Shown: piece by piece, positions 18,500 through 26,639 of the stretch
Position numbering within the stretch: the first letter of the stretch is position 1
Layout: the number at the start of each line of letters is the position of its first letter
Source: Hyphomicrobium_A sp963776675
Lineage (GTDB): Bacteria > Pseudomonadota > Alphaproteobacteria > Rhizobiales > Hyphomicrobiaceae
Assembly: GCA_963776675.1 (NCBI GenBank)
Contig: CAVZNR010000049.1
Span: forward strand, 248,001 to 312,000
Direction: 5' to 3'
DNA length: 64,000 bases
The notes under the pieces: model-generated
Database searches by the model: none
What the model was told of the DNA's origin: nothing
The model's input: the letters and a program-made list of their open reading frames with translations, nothing else
Program-made: the position numbers and the translations under genes

Positions 18500-19135
18500 A
18501 TGCACTTTTATCCGCACGAACGCATTGCTCTGTTCATCGACGGAGTTAGCCTCTACGCGACCGCCAAGTCACTTGAGTTCGACGTGGACTACAAGCGACT
18601 GCTCATGCTGTTTGGGCAGAGAGCACAACTCGTGCGTGCCTACTACTATACGGCGCTAGCCGAGGACCAAGAGTACTCCTCTATCCGTCCTTTGATAGAC
18701 TGGCTCGGTTATAATGGTTTCAGCGTTGTGACCAAGCCGACAAAGGAGTTCACGGACGCATCTGGACGCCGCAAGGTTAAGGGTAATATGGACGTCGAGA
18801 TTGCCGTTCAGGCGATCCAGATGGCTTCGTCTCTCGACCACCTCGTCCTGTTCTCGGGCGACGGCGATTTCCGCAGCCTCGTGGCCGACCTCCAGCTCAG
18901 GGGCAAGCGGGTCAGCGTCATCTCGACTCTGCAGAGCAATCCGCCGATGATTGCTGACGAGCTGCGCCGGCAGGCCGACCAGTTCATCGATCTCGCCGAC
19001 CTGGAGCCCATCATCGCTCGCGACCCTTCGACGCGGCCGGTGCGGCCCGCGAGAGGCGCGCGCGGCGGAGCCGAGCATGGACTTTCGGACGAGGCGCCGG
19101 GATACGACGACGGCGACGACCCCCAAGAGCCTTAA
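18500..19135 (+). CDS. NYN-domain (LabA/DUF88 family) PIN-like protein
   Basis: 211 residues starting at 18500 with AAGGATC upstream. The NYN fold is clear: a first acidic strand FIDGVSLYA (Asp14), the central KGNMDVEIAVQAIQMA, and LFSGDGDFRSLV, which together supply the acidic cluster of a PIN-like metal-dependent ribonuclease. The C-terminus is an arginine-rich then acidic low-complexity tail (GARGGAEHGLSDE...DDGDD). Related proteins are common in Rhizobiales, where they are annotated only as NYN or LabA-like. Substrate RNA is unknown. Its neighbour, the AraC gene, is divergent. Confidence 0.88.
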   Translation: MHFYPHERIALFIDGVSLYATAKSLEFDVDYKRLLMLFGQRAQLVRAYYYTALAEDQEYSSIRPLIDWLGYNGFSVVTKPTKEFTDASGRRKVKGNMDVEIAVQAIQMASSLDHLVLFSGDGDFRSLVADLQLRGKRVSVISTLQSNPPMIADELRRQADQFIDLADLEPIIARDPSTRPVRPARGARGGAEHGLSDEAPGYDDGDDPQEP

Positions 19136-19155
19136 CCAGATTCCGCGAAATCGCC

Positions 19156-20736
19156 TCATGCTGCGCTGCGACGCTGCGAGACGAGATCCCAGGCAACGTT
19201 AATCTGACGCACGCGAGCTTCGCGCTGGAGCCGGTCGGTCTCCGAGCGGGCAAGGTCGGGGTGCCAGCTCTGGCGTAGACCATCGACGATCTTCTTTATC
19301 GCGACTGTTGAAGACTCCGGACTGGCGCCGAGGACCTCGAGCGCCTCGTCGTACGTCGTCGGGACCGACGCCTCACTGACGCTGCGCGCCGTCTCACTGC
19401 TCCGAGGGCTGGCAGCGGGCGCATCGGACCCGTCGTCGGGCGCACGCTCGTGGGTGAGCCCTTTGAAGCCGCCGCCGAGCGAGATGTCGGCAATGTCCCC
19501 ACGCTGCAGCACGGATGATTGCGGGCGCCCACGCCAGCGCAGGAAGCCGAATACGGCAAGGCCGGCGAGGACCAGCGTCGTCGCAGCGCCCGCGGCAGCC
19601 GCCTCGATGCTTACCCCCGGCAGGCCAAGGACGGGAGGCGCCTCGCTCTCGGAGGACGTCTCGGAAGGCACCGGGGGTGGCTGCGGGGCCGGCGTGGCTT
19701 CCGCGCTCGTCGTAATGTCCGACGAGGCGCCAGACGTCTTGGCCGCTTGCGCGCGCAGGTCGACGGGGGCTGCCACGGCGCTGGTCTCGATGCGCGCTGC
19801 GGCGATCGCCGATTGAGGTGATGTCGTCGCGGGCGTGGTCGGCGAGGCCGGCGCGGCGACGACCGGGCGCGGACCATTGATGATCGTGGGCCCTTGAGGC
19901 TCTTGCGGCGCCGCAACCGCGGGCTCGGTGGCCTCCACGTCCGTTGCCGCCGCCTGTTTATGCGTCGGCGCAGCCGCAGGGGGCTCGGGCTTGGGCTCTG
20001 TGGCCCACGACGACGTAGCCGGTTGCGGTGCCGGTGCCGTCACGGGCGGCGGCGCTGCAAGACGCTGTTGCGGCGGCGGTGCGCGCTCGGGCACGTCCGG
20101 ATGGGGTGCCGGCACGGGCTGAGACTGATACGCGGCAACGGCCGGAGCCTGTGGCGCGGGTGCGTCAGGAAGCTCGGCGACCTCGGGCGAACCGCCTTCA
20201 AAGGTGAGCGGGATGCCAACCGCCGGCGCGAAGCCCGGCGGCAGGGTAACAACGCGCGCGCCATAGCCGTGGTCGTCGGGGGCCTCGAACGGATCGCGCT
20301 CGTCCTCGAAATCACGCCGGCGCATCGTACGGCGACTGGCACGCAACCCGCGCGCACGCGCCACGCCCCACAAGCGATCCATACGCATTCGGAAGCTGCC
20401 ATTCTCGGACCACGCATCCCAGTCGGCAAAACGCGTGGCCGCAGCCGCCGCATCGAGCCAGGCGACGCGATCGCCGTCGCAGTCGAACTGGAAGCGGTGC
20501 ACCAGCCAGGAGCGGCAACGATCGGGCTCGTCCGGCGAGCAAGTCGTGAAGACCTCGCGCTGGCGATTGCCGATTACCGTGTAGGTGCGATCTTCGGCCG
20601 TAGGCCGCAAATGTATCTGCGCACCGTCGAAGCGGCAGTCGAACGGCATGCGCATCAGCTCGGATGCGTGCGCGGTGCCGCTGGCTATGATCAGGACGAG
20701 CCCGAAGCTGCGAGCCAGACGCGGGTAGAAGCCCAT
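19156..20736 (-). CDS. Membrane-anchored protein with C-terminal J domain
   Basis: 526 residues from the start at 20736. A signal-peptide-like N-terminus (ending ASGTAHA) precedes an exported globular part with four cysteines (FDCRFDG, FTTCSPDEPDRC, FQFDCDGD). A very Pro/Ala/Thr-rich region of about 200 residues follows, then a transmembrane helix at about 378-398 and a J domain at 460-526 with the HPD tripeptide at 492-494 (LRQSWHPDLARSE) and a typical fourth helix. The topology implies a periplasmic sensor part and a cytoplasmic J domain able to recruit DnaK. Function unknown. It is divergent from the DUF1223 gene. Confidence 0.8.
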   Translation of the reverse strand: MGFYPRLARSFGLVLIIASGTAHASELMRMPFDCRFDGAQIHLRPTAEDRTYTVIGNRQREVFTTCSPDEPDRCRSWLVHRFQFDCDGDRVAWLDAAAAATRFADWDAWSENGSFRMRMDRLWGVARARGLRASRRTMRRRDFEDERDPFEAPDDHGYGARVVTLPPGFAPAVGIPLTFEGGSPEVAELPDAPAPQAPAVAAYQSQPVPAPHPDVPERAPPPQQRLAAPPPVTAPAPQPATSSWATEPKPEPPAAAPTHKQAAATDVEATEPAVAAPQEPQGPTIINGPRPVVAAPASPTTPATTSPQSAIAAARIETSAVAAPVDLRAQAAKTSGASSDITTSAEATPAPQPPPVPSETSSESEAPPVLGLPGVSIEAAAAGAATTLVLAGLAVFGFLRWRGRPQSSVLQRGDIADISLGGGFKGLTHERAPDDGSDAPAASPRSSETARSVSEASVPTTYDEALEVLGASPESSTVAIKKIVDGLRQSWHPDLARSETDRLQREARVRQINVAWDLVSQRRSAA

Positions 20737-20980
20737 TGCGCCCCCAAAGTGCTGGACTGACGGTCCATAAACTGAGGCCGTACAAGCGTGTCCGCTTTGT
20801 GGCGGAGGCATGGCCTGTACTGCCCGGATTTGTATCGTTGCGTATCGGAGCGAGCACCCTGCCGCTCAAGCTTCCTTAACGCGGCAGCCGCGCCCGGGCC
20901 GTCGCCGGTAACACACCACTCGCCTGCGGCGAATGATCTCCAACGGCCCAGAGGCCCACCGATGGCTCCAGGAGGCGGCA

Positions 20981-21715
20981 ATGGCACGCACGCGCGCAAC
21001 GACGGCAACACGGGCTCTCGCGGCAGTGATCGCCGCCGCGGCCCTTTCAGGCGCCGCCCAGGCTGCCTCCCCGCGCGCCGTCATCGAGCTTTTCACCAGC
21101 CAGGGCTGCTCCTCGTGCCCGCCGGCCGACGCCCTCCTGGCCAAGCTCGCCACCGAGGACGATCTCATCGCGCTGTCGCTGCCGGTCGACTACTGGGACC
21201 GGCTCGGCTGGAAGGACACGCTTGCCAAGCACGCCTTCACCGAGCGCCAGGTCGCCTACTCGAAGAAGCGCGGTGACGGCCAGGTCTATACGCCGCAGGC
21301 GGTGGTCAACGGGAAGGAGCACGCGGTCGGCTCGCAGCGCTCGGCGATCGCGGCCGCCGTCAAGGATACTGAATCGAGCTTATCGGTGCCCGTGAGGCTC
21401 AACCGCTCGCAAGGCAAGCTGGAGGTTTCGGTCGACGCAGCTGCCGCGCCCATTCCTGCGACGCTGCTCGTCATGCCGTATCTCGCCGCGCGCGACGTCG
21501 TCATAGGGCGCGGAGAGAATGCGCGGCGCACGATCACCTATACGAACATCGTGCGCGACATCGTCCCAATCGCCGACTGGAACGGCAAACCTATCGCACG
21601 GACGATCCCGCTCGACGAATACAAGAACTACGACGGGCTCGTCGTGCTCCTGCAAGCGGGATCGCCCGGCAATCCCGGAGCAATCCTCGGCGCAGGGCGC
21701 CTTGCCCTGCGCTAG
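20981..21715 (+). CDS. DUF1223 family thioredoxin-like exported protein
   Basis: 244 residues starting at 20981, with CAGGAGG five bases upstream. A signal peptide (ending SGAAQAA) precedes a thioredoxin-like domain with VIELFTSQGCSSCPPADALL, the hallmark CxxC motif of DUF1223, then LPVDYWDRLGWKDTLAKHAF and VYTPQAVVNG, a cis-proline-like segment. The family is widespread in alphaproteobacteria and is presumed to act in periplasmic redox chemistry; the substrate is not known. A bidirectional terminator follows, shared with the convergent OmpA-domain gene. Confidence 0.9.
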   Translation: MARTRATTATRALAAVIAAAALSGAAQAASPRAVIELFTSQGCSSCPPADALLAKLATEDDLIALSLPVDYWDRLGWKDTLAKHAFTERQVAYSKKRGDGQVYTPQAVVNGKEHAVGSQRSAIAAAVKDTESSLSVPVRLNRSQGKLEVSVDAAAAPIPATLLVMPYLAARDVVIGRGENARRTITYTNIVRDIVPIADWNGKPIARTIPLDEYKNYDGLVVLLQAGSPGNPGAILGAGRLALR

Positions 21716-21721
21716 ACGGAA

Positions 21722-21742
21722 ACGCCCCCTTAGCGGGGGCGT
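21722..21742. terminator. Bidirectional terminator hairpin
   Basis: A perfect eight-base-pair hairpin ACGCCCCC / GGGGGCGT with loop TTAGC, six bases after the DUF1223 stop and about 24 bases beyond the end of the convergent OmpA-domain gene. It has no long T tract. Confidence 0.6.
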
Positions 21743-21765
21743 CCGTCTTCGAAGCGCGCATCAAA

Positions 21766-23286
21766 TCAGGGGCTGAGCCGCGCTAAGGGCGGTATGTAGG
21801 TCGGGTCGAGCACCTCCGCCAGATCCCACATGAGGCGCTGCGCTGCCGCCTGCATGGCCGGATCCTGGATCACCACCTCGACGCGGCGGTTGACGGCGCG
21901 GTTCTCTTTATCGGAGTTGGGCACCAACGGCTGCGACTCTGCATGACCGATCGCAGATAGCCGCTTGCGAGCGACGCCCGAGCCGACGAGATACGCGACT
22001 GCCGCCTGGGCCCGGCGCTCGGCCAGGTGCCGATTGATCTGGGCGGGGCCGGAGTTGTCGGAATGCCCGTGAATTTCGATGCGAATGGACGGGCATGACC
22101 GCGCCATCATCGCGATCCGATCCAGCTCCGGCTTCATGTCAGGCTCGATCGCGGCGTTACCCGGCGAGAACTCCAGCGGGCTCATGAGGTGGGTCGCCTC
22201 GCGGCAGGGGCCGAGATGGCGCACCTGACGCACGGGCGAGGCGGGCTTGCTCAAGCTCAGCGTTTCAGGAAGGCTGATCGCACCGGTCTCGAAGCGCGAG
22301 CCGCGCCTTTCCTCGATGGCCAGACGCAAGGCACGCTGCGCCCTGGCCGCAATCATTGAGCGGTCGATCTCGGCATTGCGCGCCAGCTCGAACTCTCGCA
22401 CGGTCTTGACGGCTGCGAGCGAGGCGTTGATCTCCGCGTTGCGTGCCGCGGCGAAGGCGCGGGTGCGCTCGGCGTTGACGGCCGCCATCGAAACGTTGAT
22501 CTCGGCATTGCGTGCCGCGGCGAAGATGCGGGCGCGCTCGGCCTTAACGGCGGCCATTGAGGCCTCGATCTCGGTGTTGCGCGCGTGCTCGAACTCGCGC
22601 ACGGCCTTGACGGTCTCCATCGAGGCGTCAATTTCGGCGTTGCGAGCCACGGCAAAGGCGACCTTCTCATACTGCGCGTTGAGCGCATCCACCCAGGCCT
22701 GAAGCTCGGGGGTCTGCGCGGTCGCTAGCTTGTGCCGGCGCGCTGCCTCGACCGCCGCCAATGAGGCATTGATCTCGGCGTTGCGTGCCGCCGCGAACTG
22801 ACGGGCGCGCTCGGCCTTAACGGCTGCCATCGACGCGTTGATCTCGGCGTTGCGCGCGGCCGCAAATTCACGCGCGCGCAGGGACTGGACTGCCGCCATA
22901 GAAGCGTTGATCTCGGCGCTGCGTGCCGCGGCGAACTCACGGGTGCGCTCGGCCTGGCAACGTGGCGTCATCGAATCCGGCGACTTGCAGTGGGTGCGGG
23001 CAAGAGCAAGCTCGCGGGCACGCTCGGCCTCGCAGCGCGGCGTGGCGGAATCTGTTGCCTTGCAGTGGGTGCGGGCGGCGGTGAGCCATGGGCGCGCCGC
23101 GTTGACGGCGGCGATCGAGGCGTCGATCTCGGCGTTGCGCGCCGCTGCGAATTCTAGCGCGCGCTCGGCCTCGCAGCGCGGGGAGCTGGAATTGGCGACG
23201 CAGTGGCTGATTCCGGTCTCGCCAATAGCGGGCGTGGCGAGTGATGATAATAAGAGAATGGGGACTGTGGTACGCAAACGATACAT
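21766..23286 (-). CDS. OmpA-domain protein with long internal repeats
   Basis: 506 residues. A signal peptide at 1-22 is followed by three cysteine units of the form HC-x8/9-C-x-AER (Cys 29/38, 75/85, 100/110). Then come nine copies of an Ala-rich unit based on EFAAARNAEINASMAAV, spanning residues about 45-320 with a period of 20-23 and one longer spacer. The C-terminal OmpA peptidoglycan-binding domain covers about 365-475, with IHGHSDNSGPAQINRHLAER and NRRVEVVI. The repeats should form a long helical stalk. It is likely a periplasmic or outer-membrane protein holding peptidoglycan. GAGGT precedes the ATG at 23286. Confidence 0.88.
   Translation of the reverse strand: MYRLRTTVPILLLSSLATPAIGETGISHCVANSSSPRCEAERALEFAAARNAEIDASIAAVNAARPWLTAARTHCKATDSATPRCEAERARELALARTHCKSPDSMTPRCQAERTREFAAARSAEINASMAAVQSLRAREFAAARNAEINASMAAVKAERARQFAAARNAEINASLAAVEAARRHKLATAQTPELQAWVDALNAQYEKVAFAVARNAEIDASMETVKAVREFEHARNTEIEASMAAVKAERARIFAAARNAEINVSMAAVNAERTRAFAAARNAEINASLAAVKTVREFELARNAEIDRSMIAARAQRALRLAIEERRGSRFETGAISLPETLSLSKPASPVRQVRHLGPCREATHLMSPLEFSPGNAAIEPDMKPELDRIAMMARSCPSIRIEIHGHSDNSGPAQINRHLAERRAQAAVAYLVGSGVARKRLSAIGHAESQPLVPNSDKENRAVNRRVEVVIQDPAMQAAAQRLMWDLAEVLDPTYIPPLARLSP
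22327..23208 (-). repeat. Coding tandem repeats in the OmpA-domain gene
   Basis: DNA repeats of about 60-69 bases encoding the NAEINASMAAV units and, at the right end, three cysteine-bearing units. The copies differ at many silent positions, so the array is old or selected at the protein level. There are no spacer sequences, so it is not a CRISPR array. Confidence 0.85.
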
Positions 23287-23448
23287 AACGGGACCTCGGC
23301 TGCTCGAATTTGGATGCGCCCCTGGCGACGCTCGGAAGACAGCGCTATTTGAAGCCAGTTTGCTTAAAATTCGGTGCGCTTTTGAGCTAAATGTCCCACA
23401 ATGACTGGTGCATTTCGGGATGACAAAAAACTTAGCGGAAAGAAAATA

Positions 23449-23477
23449 ACGGCCGCGGGCGAGGCACCCGCAGCCGT
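23449..23477 (-). terminator. Terminator downstream of the 38-residue exported peptide gene
   Basis: A hairpin of two five-base-pair arms with one mismatch (ACGGC-GCGGG / CCCGC-GCCGT), followed on the minus strand by TATTTTCTTT. The position, 21 bases after the stop at 23499, fits a Rho-independent terminator. Confidence 0.7.
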
Positions 23478-23498
23478 CGACATTTGCACAAAACCGCC

Positions 23499-23615
23499 TC
23501 AGCGGCCGTAGTGAGTGCCCTGAAAACCGTGCACCGAGAAGGTATCGGCCTGGGCCGAGGCGCCGCCTGCCAGGGCAGCAACGGCGACGATTGCGGCGAG
23601 CAGAAAAGTTTTCAT
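23499..23615 (-). CDS. Tiny exported peptide (38 residues)
   Basis: A very short gene with excellent initiation: AGGAGA six bases before the ATG at 23615, and a textbook signal peptide (MKTFLLAAIVAVAALAGGASAQA). This leaves a mature peptide of only about 15 residues (DTFSVHGFQGTHYGR). Its own terminator hairpin follows. The strong translation signals and terminator argue that it is real. I do not recognise the family. It lies 212 bases beyond the OmpA-domain gene start on the same strand. Confidence 0.65.
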   Translation of the reverse strand: MKTFLLAAIVAVAALAGGASAQADTFSVHGFQGTHYGR

Positions 23616-23836
23616 TGCGTTTCTCCTAATGGGGACTGGGTTGCATTTGCTCGTTTGAGAAGCCGGACCGAACGCAATGCGTCGCCGCTCCCTGCCGCCT
23701 TTATGCAAATTCCCAGGCGCGAACTGAAATATCGACCTTCTTCGAAATCGATAGCGAAACGCTATGAAACGCCGCCGCGATTTTGAAGATGCCCATGAGG
23801 GCGCAATGATCGCGAATGCCGCAAGCGCGTATACGC

Positions 23837-23876
23837 CGATCGTGCCGGCTAGCGAATAGCGCCCCCGGCACGATCG
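23837..23876 (-). terminator. Strong hairpin after the Gly-rich exported protein gene
   Basis: A perfect 12-base-pair inverted repeat (CGATCGTGCCGG / CCGGCACGATCG, 16-base loop) begins 11 bases after the minus-strand stop at 23887. The T run (CTTTTT) lies on the plus-strand side, so it could also stop plus-strand transcription. It contains the palindrome CGATCG. Confidence 0.6.
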
Positions 23877-23886
23877 TGCTTTTTGC

Positions 23887-24210
23887 CTAAGGGCCGTTGT
23901 AACAGGCCCTATGCATGTCCCACCAATATGAGCTGCCGGTGCGCACCGCCCTACGATAGAGGGGCTCGCAGCCGGTGTAGTAGTAGGGACCGCCGCCGGC
24001 GATCACGGCACCCGCGACCGCCGGGCCACCCCAGTGATAGATCCTGCGACCGCGCCAGCCAGCACCACGCCAGCCGATGCCACGGTCGATGCCGCCGGCG
24101 AAACGGCCGCCGCCGAAGTGGCCGCCCCTCGCCTCGGCGACGGGCGCCGCCGCCGCCAGGCCGATCATCGCACCCAGGATGGCGCCGAGTGCGGCTTGCG
24201 ATCTCTTCAT
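23887..24210 (-). CDS. Small Gly/Arg-rich exported protein
   Basis: 107 residues from the ATG at 24210, which has AGAGGAGG seven bases upstream. The signal peptide (MKRSQAALGAILGAMIGLAAAAPVAEA) is followed by a Gly/Arg-rich stretch (GGHFGGGRFAGGIDRG), a hydrophobic glycine-rich segment (GPAVAGAVIAGGGPYYYTG) and a C-terminal part with two cysteines and aromatic residues (CEPLYRRAVRTG, WWDMHRACYNGP). Such proteins are frequent in Rhizobiales and are usually left as hypothetical. It is probably envelope-associated; function unknown. Confidence 0.75.
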   Translation of the reverse strand: MKRSQAALGAILGAMIGLAAAAPVAEARGGHFGGGRFAGGIDRGIGWRGAGWRGRRIYHWGGPAVAGAVIAGGGPYYYTGCEPLYRRAVRTGSSYWWDMHRACYNGP

Positions 24211-24476
24211 GTGAACCTCCTCTGTCGGACCAAGAGGTCCATAGTGCCGTCCCGGCGGAGCTGGCGGTTCGAACGATGAAAAGCAGCTAAACGAGGGGTT
24301 TATGCGCATCCCGGCAATGGGACGGCGCGATTAACGCTGAGCCTTGTGGCGGCCGACTGCGACCGAGCCCGCGCGCCCCGCCGACGGGTGGTGCGAAAAC
24401 GTCGCGAGGGACGAGCGTTAATGGAGGCGCCACACCCCGCGACAAACCCATCCGCATGCGCTATACCCGCGCCCGC

Positions 24477-25637
24477 ATGCGCATCGCCACATCGTCCCAA
24501 GATCTCTCCTCAGCCTGCCAGCGCCTATCCGCGAGCGACTTCGTCGCCGTCGATACGGAGTTCATGCGCGAGCAGACGTTCTGGCCGCAGCTGTGCCTCA
24601 TCCAGATCGCCTCTCCGGAGGAGGCTCTGATCATCGATCCCATGGCGGCGGGAATCGACCTCGATCCCTTCTGGTCGCTGATGGCGAACGAGCGCATCGT
24701 CAAGGTCTTCCACGCCGCGCGCCAGGACATCGAGATCGTCTACGCCAACACCGGGCTCGTGCCGCAGCCCGTGTTCGACACGCAGATCGCCGCCATGGTG
24801 TGCGGGTTCGGCGAGTCGATCTCCTACGTGAACCTCGTCAAGAAGGTCACCGGCATCGACCTCGACAAGTCCTCGCGCTTCACCGACTGGAGCCGGCGCC
24901 CGCTGTCGGAAAAGCAATTGAGCTACGCGCTCGCCGACGTGACGCACCTGCGCGACGTCTACCAACACCTGAAGTCCGAGATCGAGGGCTCGAACCGCGC
25001 TGGATGGCTCAACGAGGAGATGGGGGTTCTGACCGACCCCAAGACCTACGAGCAGCACCCCGACGACGCCTGGCAGCGCCTGAAGCTGCGCGTCAAGAAT
25101 CGCAAGTCGCTGGCCGTGCTGATGGAGCTCGCCGCCTGGCGCGAGCGCATGGCGCAGAGCCAGAACGTTCCGCGTGCGCGCGTCCTGCGCGACGAGGCGC
25201 TCTACGACATCGCCAACCAGGCCCCCACCAGCCCCGAGCAGATGAGCGAGCTCAGAACCTTGAGCGAGGGCTTCTCGCGCTCGGCGCGTGCCCGCGAGAT
25301 CGTCGAGGCGGTGAAGCGCGGGCTCGCGCGCGACACCAAGACGGTGCCGCCGGTCTCGCGCGGACAACAGCCTTCGGCGGAGGCAACGGCGCTGATCGAT
25401 CTTTTGCGCGTACTTCTGAAGGCGTCGGCGGCCCGCCACCGCGTAGCCCCGCGTCTCATCGCCGGCTCCGACGACCTGGAGAAGATCGCGGTCGAGGCCG
25501 AGCCCGATATCCCGGCACTCAAAGGGTGGCGGCGACGGCTGTTCGGCGAGGATGCGCTGCGCCTGAAGCGGGGTGAGATCGCACTCACGCTGGAGAAGGG
25601 CGAGGTGGTGGCGATCCCAGCGCCGAAGAAGGAATAG
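24477..25637 (+). CDS. rnd: Ribonuclease D
   Basis: 386 residues from the start at 24477; an ATG seven codons upstream is possible and neither has a strong RBS. It is a 3'-5' exoribonuclease for tRNA and stable RNA maturation. The DEDDy exonuclease domain shows VDTEFMREQTFW (exo I), FHAARQDIEIV (exo II) and LSYALADVTHLRDVY (exo III with Tyr). An HRDC domain follows at residues about 205-285. The length is normal for the family. It is normally near aspS in related genomes. It converges on the DnaJ-like gene. Confidence 0.96.
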   Translation: MRIATSSQDLSSACQRLSASDFVAVDTEFMREQTFWPQLCLIQIASPEEALIIDPMAAGIDLDPFWSLMANERIVKVFHAARQDIEIVYANTGLVPQPVFDTQIAAMVCGFGESISYVNLVKKVTGIDLDKSSRFTDWSRRPLSEKQLSYALADVTHLRDVYQHLKSEIEGSNRAGWLNEEMGVLTDPKTYEQHPDDAWQRLKLRVKNRKSLAVLMELAAWRERMAQSQNVPRARVLRDEALYDIANQAPTSPEQMSELRTLSEGFSRSARAREIVEAVKRGLARDTKTVPPVSRGQQPSAEATALIDLLRVLLKASAARHRVAPRLIAGSDDLEKIAVEAEPDIPALKGWRRRLFGEDALRLKRGEIALTLEKGEVVAIPAPKKE

Positions 25638-25669
25638 GCCGTCGCAGATCGACGCCTAGCCCTTGGCGA

Positions 25670-26563
25670 CTACCTTCTTCCCGGATCGTACTTGTTCTTC
25701 TGACGCCACTCGGAAAAGAAATAAGCCAGACTGTCGTCGATCACGTCGGGCAGCACGACCTTGACGGTCACGAGCTGATCGCCGGGCTGAGCCTTGCCGG
25801 CGCTGTTGATGCCCTTGCCCTTCAAGCGGAACACCCGGCCCGAGCTCGTCCCCTTGGGGATCGTGAGCTGCACGCGGCCGGTGACCGTCGGCACCTCGAC
25901 CTTGCCGCCCAGCACCGCCTCGTCGATCGTAATGGGCACCTCGAGCAGGATGTCATCGTCGATGCGCTTAAACTGCGGGTGCGTGCGCACGCGGATCTCG
26001 ACCAGCGCATCCCCCGTCTCTCCGGCGCCGAGCCCGCGGGCGCCTTTGCCTTTCAAGCGCAGGACCTGCCCATCGCCGACACCGGCCGGCACATTGAGGT
26101 CGAGCGTGCCGCCGCCGGGCAGCGTCACCCGCTTGGTCGTGCCTTTCACCGCCTCAAGGAAATCAACGTCCAGCGTGTAGCGCACATCGTGTCCTTTGAC
26201 CGCGAAGCCGGGGCGGGGCCCGGAGCGACCCGCGCCGAACACATCGGAGAAAATGTCGCTGAAGCCGAACTCGTCGAAGCCAGCGCCGGCGCCGGCGCCG
26301 GCCCGGGCGCCGCGCGCATAGCTGCGAAAACCGTCGCGGCGCGGCTCGCCGCGCGCATCGATCTCGCCGCGGTCGAAGGCGCGGCGCTTGTCCGGATCAC
26401 CGATAATCTCGTAGGCCGAGGACACCTTCTTGAAGCGCTCGTCGCTTCCCGAGGGATTGATATCCGGGTGCAACTCCTTGGCAAGCTTACGGAAAGCCCG
26501 GCGGATGTCGTCGTCCGAGGCGTTTCGGGGCACGCCAAGGATCGCGTACGGGTCATCGGCCAT
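25670..26563 (-). CDS. DnaJ-class chaperone without zinc finger (CbpA-like)
   Basis: 297 residues. An N-terminal J domain (DPYAILGVPRNASDDDIRRAF, HPD in KELHPDINPSG) is followed by a Gly/Phe-rich linker (residues about 75-120) and two C-terminal client-binding beta domains (YTLDVDFLEAVKGTTKRV, LLEVPITIDEAVLGGKVEVP). The absence of the CxxCxGxG zinc module separates it from DnaJ and matches CbpA-type co-chaperones, which stimulate DnaK. It is convergent with rnd and transcribed away from ppx. Confidence 0.93.
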   Translation of the reverse strand: MADDPYAILGVPRNASDDDIRRAFRKLAKELHPDINPSGSDERFKKVSSAYEIIGDPDKRRAFDRGEIDARGEPRRDGFRSYARGARAGAGAGAGFDEFGFSDIFSDVFGAGRSGPRPGFAVKGHDVRYTLDVDFLEAVKGTTKRVTLPGGGTLDLNVPAGVGDGQVLRLKGKGARGLGAGETGDALVEIRVRTHPQFKRIDDDILLEVPITIDEAVLGGKVEVPTVTGRVQLTIPKGTSSGRVFRLKGKGINSAGKAQPGDQLVTVKVVLPDVIDDSLAYFFSEWRQKNKYDPGRR

Positions 26564-26639
26564 GGCAGGTGGGTCCTGGTCGTTGTGGAAGCATCAATTT
26601 AGCAGAAATTGTGGCGGCCTGGAGCCGCAATCAAGTGCT

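Noticed and set aside
22327..23208. Possible CRISPR or DNA repeat array
   Set aside because: The repeats are coding, keep frame, vary at silent sites and have no unique spacers.
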